This document shows positions 58,636 through 64,000 of a stretch of DNA of 64,000 nucleotides, piece by piece. Numbering within the stretch: the first letter of the stretch is position 1; each line of letters opens with the position of its first letter. The position numbers and the translations under genes were made by a program. This DNA is from Aphidius gifuensis (Eukaryota > Arthropoda > Insecta > Hymenoptera > Braconidae). Under the pieces are notes generated by a model. That model was not told the DNA's origin and ran no database searches. It saw only the letters and a program-made list of their open reading frames with translations. The DNA lies in NCBI RefSeq assembly GCF_014905175.1, contig NC_057789.1, positions 15,056,876 to 15,120,875 on the forward strand. The letters are read 5' to 3'.

Positions 58636-59292
58636 GTAAGTTTATTCACTGCAAGTCACGAGTTAGTTTTGAAATTGTAGATTTTGAACACTCTAGTCTT
58701 GATTAAAGTATACTGTTAACATTGTGTTTTTTATTCATTTTCACGTGATGTTAGAATGATAAAAACGTTAAGAGCCTTACACGTGAATTCCAAGTTTTTT
58801 TCCTGAGATGTCAAATTATAATATCGTTAAAATCGAGTAAAAGATGCTTGAGTTTATTAGTTTATTTGAAATCGTGCATAATTCAAATTAAATTTAAATA
58901 TTTTCACTGGACGATCACGTGAATTTAGAAGCCCACGTTTTTCAAACGTAAAGATTTATATTCACGTGATTTCAGTGAAAATTCGAATAGATCGTCAGAA
59001 ATTTTAGTCTCAAAAAAATAAACAAATGACTGTATGTGTAGAGCTGATGAATCAAGTAAAAATCACAGGGCAACAAAGTATTCTTAATATTCTTTTTTCT
59101 CCGTCAGTTATTGATTTTTTTTTTTTCGTTGACCTTGTACATTAATTTCTTAGCTTCATCTTTTTCTTAGTTACTGCTTTTTCGAAGTACCTACTGGATG
59201 GAAATACTTCGGTAAGTTTATTCACTGCAAGTCACGAGTTAGTTTTGAAATTGTAGATTTTGAACACTCTAGTCTTGATTAAAGTATACTGT
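58605..59292. repeat. 112-bp direct duplication of the exon C end around a transplanted repeat
   Basis: 58605-58716 and 59181-59292 appear identical, starting TTCGAAGTACCTACTGGATG. Between them, 58717-59180 copies 50830-51304 almost exactly, apart from several short deletions around 58938-58985. This may be a real duplication with repair-type insertion or an assembly artefact. The second exon end lacks its upstream acceptor. Confidence 0.92.
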
Positions 59293-61305
59293 GAGAAATT
59301 TTAAATAAGAATTACAAATGTGGAAATAAGAATTACAAAACAAATAGTAATAATGCTGAGAGTTCCTAGCGTCATTTGTGGGAGTGATTCGTATATTGAT
59401 AACTAGTTTTTCCTATAAAGTTTAGTAAAAATTTGACCATTTACTATAAACTATACTAAGCCATAAAATTTAAATAATTTGAATGTAATTTTTCTTAAAA
59501 CAAAAAACTAACATTTATTATATTTTTTAGTAAAATTTATTAAACTGAGAATATACCAACTATAGTATATATACTATATATATATATAGTATATATATGG
59601 TATACCGGTACTAAAATTTACTAGATTTTATAGTAAATTTCATTTAAAAGTTTGACATTTTTTACTGCTAAGTTCGGTAGTTTCCCGGCAACATTTTTTT
59701 TCTGTTTACACTGAAAACTTATTGACAAATGCAAAAAAGTCATTCAAGATAAATTGCTCGAAAATAAATACTCAATAATAAACTTCGTTTAACCCCATAT
59801 CTAGCTTCAACAGCCCGGAATTAAAAAATCATGTGTTGAAAGTGTACAGTGAAAAAAAACTTCTAAAATCAGAAGTACTTTTCTCGCAAAAAAAGTTTTT
59901 TGATCTCATTATTTTTATTTGTAATATTTTTAAATGAAAAAAATATACTATCATAAGAAGTATATACAATCGTGTCGTGGGTAAGTTGGTCAGGCGTTGG
60001 AATTAGAATAGGTAGATTTAGATAGCGTTAGTATCAGAGGTTTGAGTCTCTTCTTAGGTAAAATTTTCTGATACAAAAAAAAAAATTAAAACAACAAATC
60101 TCGAATATTAATGAAAAAAACAATCACACAAATAGTATTAACATAGTTTTATTTTTTTCTCGAATTTATTTATGTACTTGAATTTTTTTCTTCGTTTGTT
60201 TAATAATTTTCTTCGATTATAACAAACACGTCTTGAATCAAAACGCTTACTTCTAAAATCTAGAACATTTTGTGATAATCCGAGACATATTTGGTTATAA
60301 ACTAAAAACCTTCCTTCTAAAAATTAGTACATTTTGTTATGAATTAAGAAATTTTTGATATTATTTGAGAATTTTTTTTTTTTTAGTTTCAGAAGTATTT
60401 GTTATAATCCAAAACAATATTTTTATAATTCAGGAAATTTTTCGTTCTCTACCCCCACGGAAATAATTTATATTTTTCATATAACTGGAATATATAATAG
60501 AAAATATTTAGTAAATAAAAAGTTTGCATAATATTTATACATATCATATACCTAAAATAGAGGAAAGATATTTACAACATATACTATTTTTGGCCACAAT
60601 TAATATAAAAAATTAATATAATTTTTATACATTAAATATATCCTAATTATAGTGAGGTTATTTTTTCAAAAAAAAATAGGTTGGATATATCCTGAGTATA
60701 TCTCTAAAATAAATTTGAGGTATATATATCTCTGATATATATCTAACATATATACTTGGAAGAAATTTCGGTTTCAGAAGTTCAACAGATCAGTTCCACA
60801 GTTTTATATTTTTAAAATATAGCTATATGTCATGAAAAGTCTAAAATGTTTTTCATTAGTTTATTATTTGACAAAAGAATATTTATTTTATTTTCAACAT
60901 ACATTTTACTAACTTTTAACACAATAAAAAAATTTTGTCACGTGTACTTGAAAGTAATAAACTGTAGTAAATCGAATTAATATTTACAAAAAAAAATAAT
61001 TCAATGATCTTGATTGATTTTATTTTTCGTCCTCAATTTTGACAAAATGTTGTTGATTGAGGAAACAAAAACTGCTTCTTTAAAAGTTTTTGGAAAACGC
61101 ATTCGTACCGAATCTACAAACACGAAAAAAGTATATAAATGAATTATTCCAAAAGCTCTAAATAAATATATATGTAGTAAGCTTTAATAATTAAGTAGCT
61201 TACAATAATTACATTTTATTGCTCCTAGAATGTGAGACTCAAAGGCTTGAAGTTGTTTAGCATCTTTATTTATTTTATTTTTCCGACCATGAACATTGCT
61301 CTAAA
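59293..61305. other. Gap with TA microsatellite; no recognised protein gene
   Basis: (TA)n-type palindromic repeats lie at 59560-59630 and TATATC-type words at 60540-60770. The rest is AT-rich intron. Holds one tRNA-like sequence, listed separately. Confidence 0.45.
59973..60058 (+). tRNA. tRNA-like sequence, degenerate
   Basis: GTCGTGGGTAAGTTGGTCAGGC resembles an A-box arm and AGAGGTTTGAGTCTC a B-box arm about 50 bp later. It parallels the sequence at 55708. Stems are poor, so likely a pseudogene or SINE remnant. Confidence 0.3.
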
Positions 61306-61670
61306 GTAATGTATCTTGAGGATACAATGACATCACAAGAGAATTTCCCATTGACGTAAACGTAGCTCGTGTCATGGCTTCATCCCATTCATCTCCGGTA
61401 ACTCGCACTAAGCTCCCAGGTCGTTATAATTATTCAAATTTAAAAACATTTATAAAGTTTAAAACTTACTTTATCGTGAGACATAGATCTAGAGTAAGTT
61501 ATTTCTTGATTTAAAATTTCTCTTATCATCGGCTGTACTGAAATATTTTCGCAATGTGGCTGAATGATTTTTGTTGGTCTTTTTTCAATCAATGATAATC
61601 TCTTTTGAATATTAATAACGTCGCGATTTAGTCCTAAGATTAATCTTTTATGTACTAACTGTGCTTCCAT
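61306..61670 (-). CDS. Unrecognised two-part exon-like sequence
   Basis: The minus strand reads MEAQLVHKRLILGLNRDVIN and QKRLSLIEKRPTKIIQPHCE, a coiled-coil-like stretch, up to a donor GTAAGT at 61469. Further along, LVRVTGDEWDEAMTRATFTS then MGNSLVMSLYPQDTLL ends at TAG near 61307. Together they suggest two exons of a small insect regulatory-type protein (BEN-like in feel only). I could not make the two parts join in phase with an obvious acceptor. Function is unknown. Confidence 0.4.
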
Positions 61671-61759
61671 CGTTTCCTTTTTATCATCTTCTGATTTTTG
61701 TTTTTTTTTTTTAGCTACAGGCTCTTCTATGTCTTTTATATATATTTGTTCATTCTCCT

Positions 61760-62650
61760 TAAAACATAATTCTTTGGCAACATTAATTCCTTAGCTACAT
61801 CTTTTTCTTAGCTACTGCTTATCCTTGGACATTTTTATTGAATAAATAAAGATGTCCAAGGAAAAGTAGTAGCTAAGGAAAAGATATAGCTAAGGAATCA
61901 ATGATGCCAAAGAATTATGTTTTAAGGAAATAATGTTGCTTATAATATAATTTTTGGGCAACCTTAATTCCTTAGCTACATTCTTTTTTAGATACTGCTT
62001 TTCCTTGAACATTTTTATTATTAAAAAAGGAAATTACATGAATATTATTTATTTATTAAATAAAAATGTCCAAGGAAAAGCAGTAGCTAAGAAAAGAATG
62101 TAGCTAAGGAAATAAGGTTGCCAAAAAAATTATATTTTCAGCAACAATATCTCCTTAAAACATAATTCTTTGGCAACATTAATTTCTTTGCTACATCTTT
62201 TCCTTAGCTACTGCTTTTCCTTGGACATTTTTGATTTTGAAAAATAAAATTACATGAATATTATTTGTTTAATAAATGAAAATGTCCAAGGAAAAGCAGT
62301 ATCTAAAAAAAAATGTAGCTAAGGAATTAAGATTGCCAAAAAATTATATTATGGGCATTTTTATTTATTCAATAAAGAATATTCATGTAATTTTATTTTT
62401 AAAAAATAAAAATGTCCAAGGATAAGCAGTAGCTAAGGAAAAGATGTAGCTAAGGAATTAATGTTGCCAAAGAATTATGTTTTAAGAAGATAATGTTGCT
62501 GAAAATATAATTTTTTGGCAACCTTAATTCCTTAGCTACATTCTTTTCCTTAGCTACTGCTTTTTCTTGGACATTTTCATTAATTCAATGAACAATATTC
62601 ATGTAATTTTATTTTTAAAAGATAAAAATGTCCAAGGAAAAGCAGTAGCA
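61760..62650. repeat. Alternating palindromic units TCCAAGGAAAAGCAGTAGCT
   Basis: Blocks of AATTCCTTAGCTACATCTTT then TCTTAGCTACTGCTTTTCCT and their complements alternate about every 90-170 bp, at least nine times. They are joined by TTTATTGAATAAA-type hinges and TTGGCAACATTAA or TTGCCAAAGAATTA edges. The family matches 51265-51860. No coding is present. Confidence 0.88.
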
Positions 62651-63013
62651 GTAGTATGTTAAAGCATAGGCTGTTGGTGAAGCTCACGGAATGGAGCAAG
62701 TCAGTACCTTTTTTTGCCGATGGTGGCGCTTTTGCTAGAACAGTTCCATGGTCACATGGTATTTTTGTTTAGATTTTTGGCACTCTCATGAATACATGAC
62801 AATGTGACACATCAAAGTATATGATCATTGAAAAATTAAAATTACCGGTGTTTATATTTAATTTTTTTTTTTATTTAGTTTGAATAAATCATTACATTAT
62901 TTTGCTACTCACAAATATTAATACCTACTATAATTTTGCTATTTCCGTATACGTTTGAGTTTTTTCTCTATTTGATGATAAATAAATATCATTGTAACGA
63001 TGACAAAGTGTAT
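62651..63013. other. Short gap downstream of the P-like gene
   Basis: Includes a GC-richer segment at 62690-62760 (GCCGATGGTGGCGCTTTTGC). It may be the 3' end of the P-like element; no terminal repeat was found. Confidence 0.4.
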
Positions 63014-63985
63014 TCATACAAAAATTATAAAAAAGCTTATAATTTGAGATCTCAGGTCATGTTTATCACAGCCAATTTCAGGAAATTTCGTATCTTCTAT
63101 GGCATTAAAAATATGAGACAACAAATCGACAGTTAAATCTTCTTCGTACACAGTATGAAGTATTAAGTTTTCAGCTGTGGCTATTATTTTATACAAATTA
63201 TCATTTGGTTTTAGAAACTTTCCTGTGCTTCTCAATTCTATTAATTTGTCTCTATCTGATGATATATCAGTGGTTAAATTTGAAATACAACTCTCACATT
63301 TTATGAATTTTTCTATTCTCCTTGCAATATACCCAGAAACGTAGGATTTTACTTCATCGTTCGTATATAGTTGAGCATAATTATGATCAAATGGTTCAAC
63401 GATCAACTTTTGAACATCATCATCATTATCAATATATGTTGTTTGATTATCTAAAATAGATTCAAGTTGTGAGATTACTTTTTGTTTTCCACTTGTTTTA
63501 GTCTTGGATTTAATATCTTCAGGTTTAAGTAGAGTAATAAGCATTTTATCTTCATTAACATTTGATCCTTTAGGTGGTTCAATCAAGGAGTAAACATCTA
63601 ACAACCTGAATGCTTGAGCAAAAGCAACAAGAGAAGGGTGACTATTATTTCCTTATGCAGTACGAATAATTGAAAAGAATCTCTGAAAAATTTATATCTT
63701 GTAGTAATAAAAAACTAAGTTTGATTTCCAATTAAAATTTGTAAATATTTAAACCTCTAAAGCATCCCGGTTTAATCTACATGTCATTATGTATGATAAA
63801 TCATCGCCTTCTAGATCAAATAAATTTATGCAAGTCCAATGTTGCCCTGATCGTGACTTTAAGTCCTGTTAGAGTAGAATTGTAATGGACTTAAAAGTTT
63901 TTACATCCTTTTTTTTATTATCAGTAATATCCTCAGGTACAATTTTTTCCCAAACATCCAAATAATCAAGAAAATTTTCGAGTTC
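63014..63985 (-). pseudogene. P-element-type transposase, C-terminal part, runs off the right edge
   Basis: Minus-strand exons: one starting at 63985 (LENFLDYLDVWEKIVPED), one at 63865-63755 (SGQHWTCINL then YIMTCRLNRDALE) and one from 63682 (RFFSIIRTA, then GNNSHPSLVAFAQAFRLLDV, SLIEPPKGSN and YVSGYIARRIEKFIKCESCI). The RLNRDALE...FFSIIR and YVSGYIARR..CESC signatures are those of P-element/THAP9-like transposases. 63865-63755 joins 63682 in phase, though the donor GTTTAA is unusual. An in-frame TAA at 63655-63653 is the only clear lesion seen. The THAP finger and catalytic N-terminal part would lie beyond 64000. It probably ends at 63014 or by a further splice. Confidence 0.75.
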
Positions 63986-64000
63986 CTGAAAACATAAAAA

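Noticed and set aside
58476..58706. A short protein ending VSFEIVDFEHSSLD
   Set aside because: It is PGM exon C read through its GTAAGT donor; the tail is not conserved in PGM.

Overview
This is AT-rich, repeat-dense eukaryotic nuclear DNA, most likely from an insect. The only intact protein-coding gene I can support is phosphoglucomutase (PGM1 type), present as three in-phase exons on the + strand: 20026-20464, 58148-58350 and 58434-58635. Canonical splice signals flank them, and joining the first two across a 37.7 kb intron restores an uninterrupted PGM reading frame. No 5' or 3' PGM exons are visible, so the whole window probably lies inside one very large gene. An AT-rich parasitoid wasp would fit the base composition and repeat content, but I cannot fix the taxon from sequence alone.

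Layout. 1-5.9 kb: small inverted repeats and two foldback elements (1275-2185, 2719-4465). 5.9-18.0 kb: a giant foldback whose arms carry ~143-bp tandem repeats. It was later invaded by another foldback (11.83-12.84 kb) and by a 3.0 kb tyrosine-recombinase (Crypton-like) element at 13.17-16.2 kb. 18.0-20.0 kb: short tandem repeats and a tRNA-like remnant, then PGM exon A.

20.5-58.1 kb is the large PGM intron. It holds a CR1/Jockey-like LINE with a PHD-finger ORF1, sitting in the loop of an older foldback and itself hit by a TA-flanked MITE (22.2-27.7 kb). It also holds two solo LTRs with 4-bp target duplications (29578-30728, 31698-32671) and a decayed METTL3 exon on the minus strand split by a MITE (33.8-34.4 kb). 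A 4.06 kb DNA transposon with ~370-bp terminal repeats carries a five-exon transposase with one in-frame stop (36364-40421). Further on come a broken hAT transposon (41.1-45.4 kb), more foldbacks, a 3'-truncated LINE (48.75-50.6 kb) and a SWIM-finger exon (52.1-52.46 kb).

58.1-64 kb: PGM exons B and C, a 112-bp duplication of the exon C end bracketing a near-identical copy of a repeat from 50.83 kb, more palindromic repeats, and part of a P-element-type transposase running off the right edge.

Apart from PGM, the recognisable coding segments are mobile-element genes, a pseudogene, or unassigned exon-like pieces. Many autonomous elements have only one or two lesions, so several insertions look fairly recent. 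The nesting order can be read directly from interrupted arms and target-site duplications. All boundaries were found by eye.
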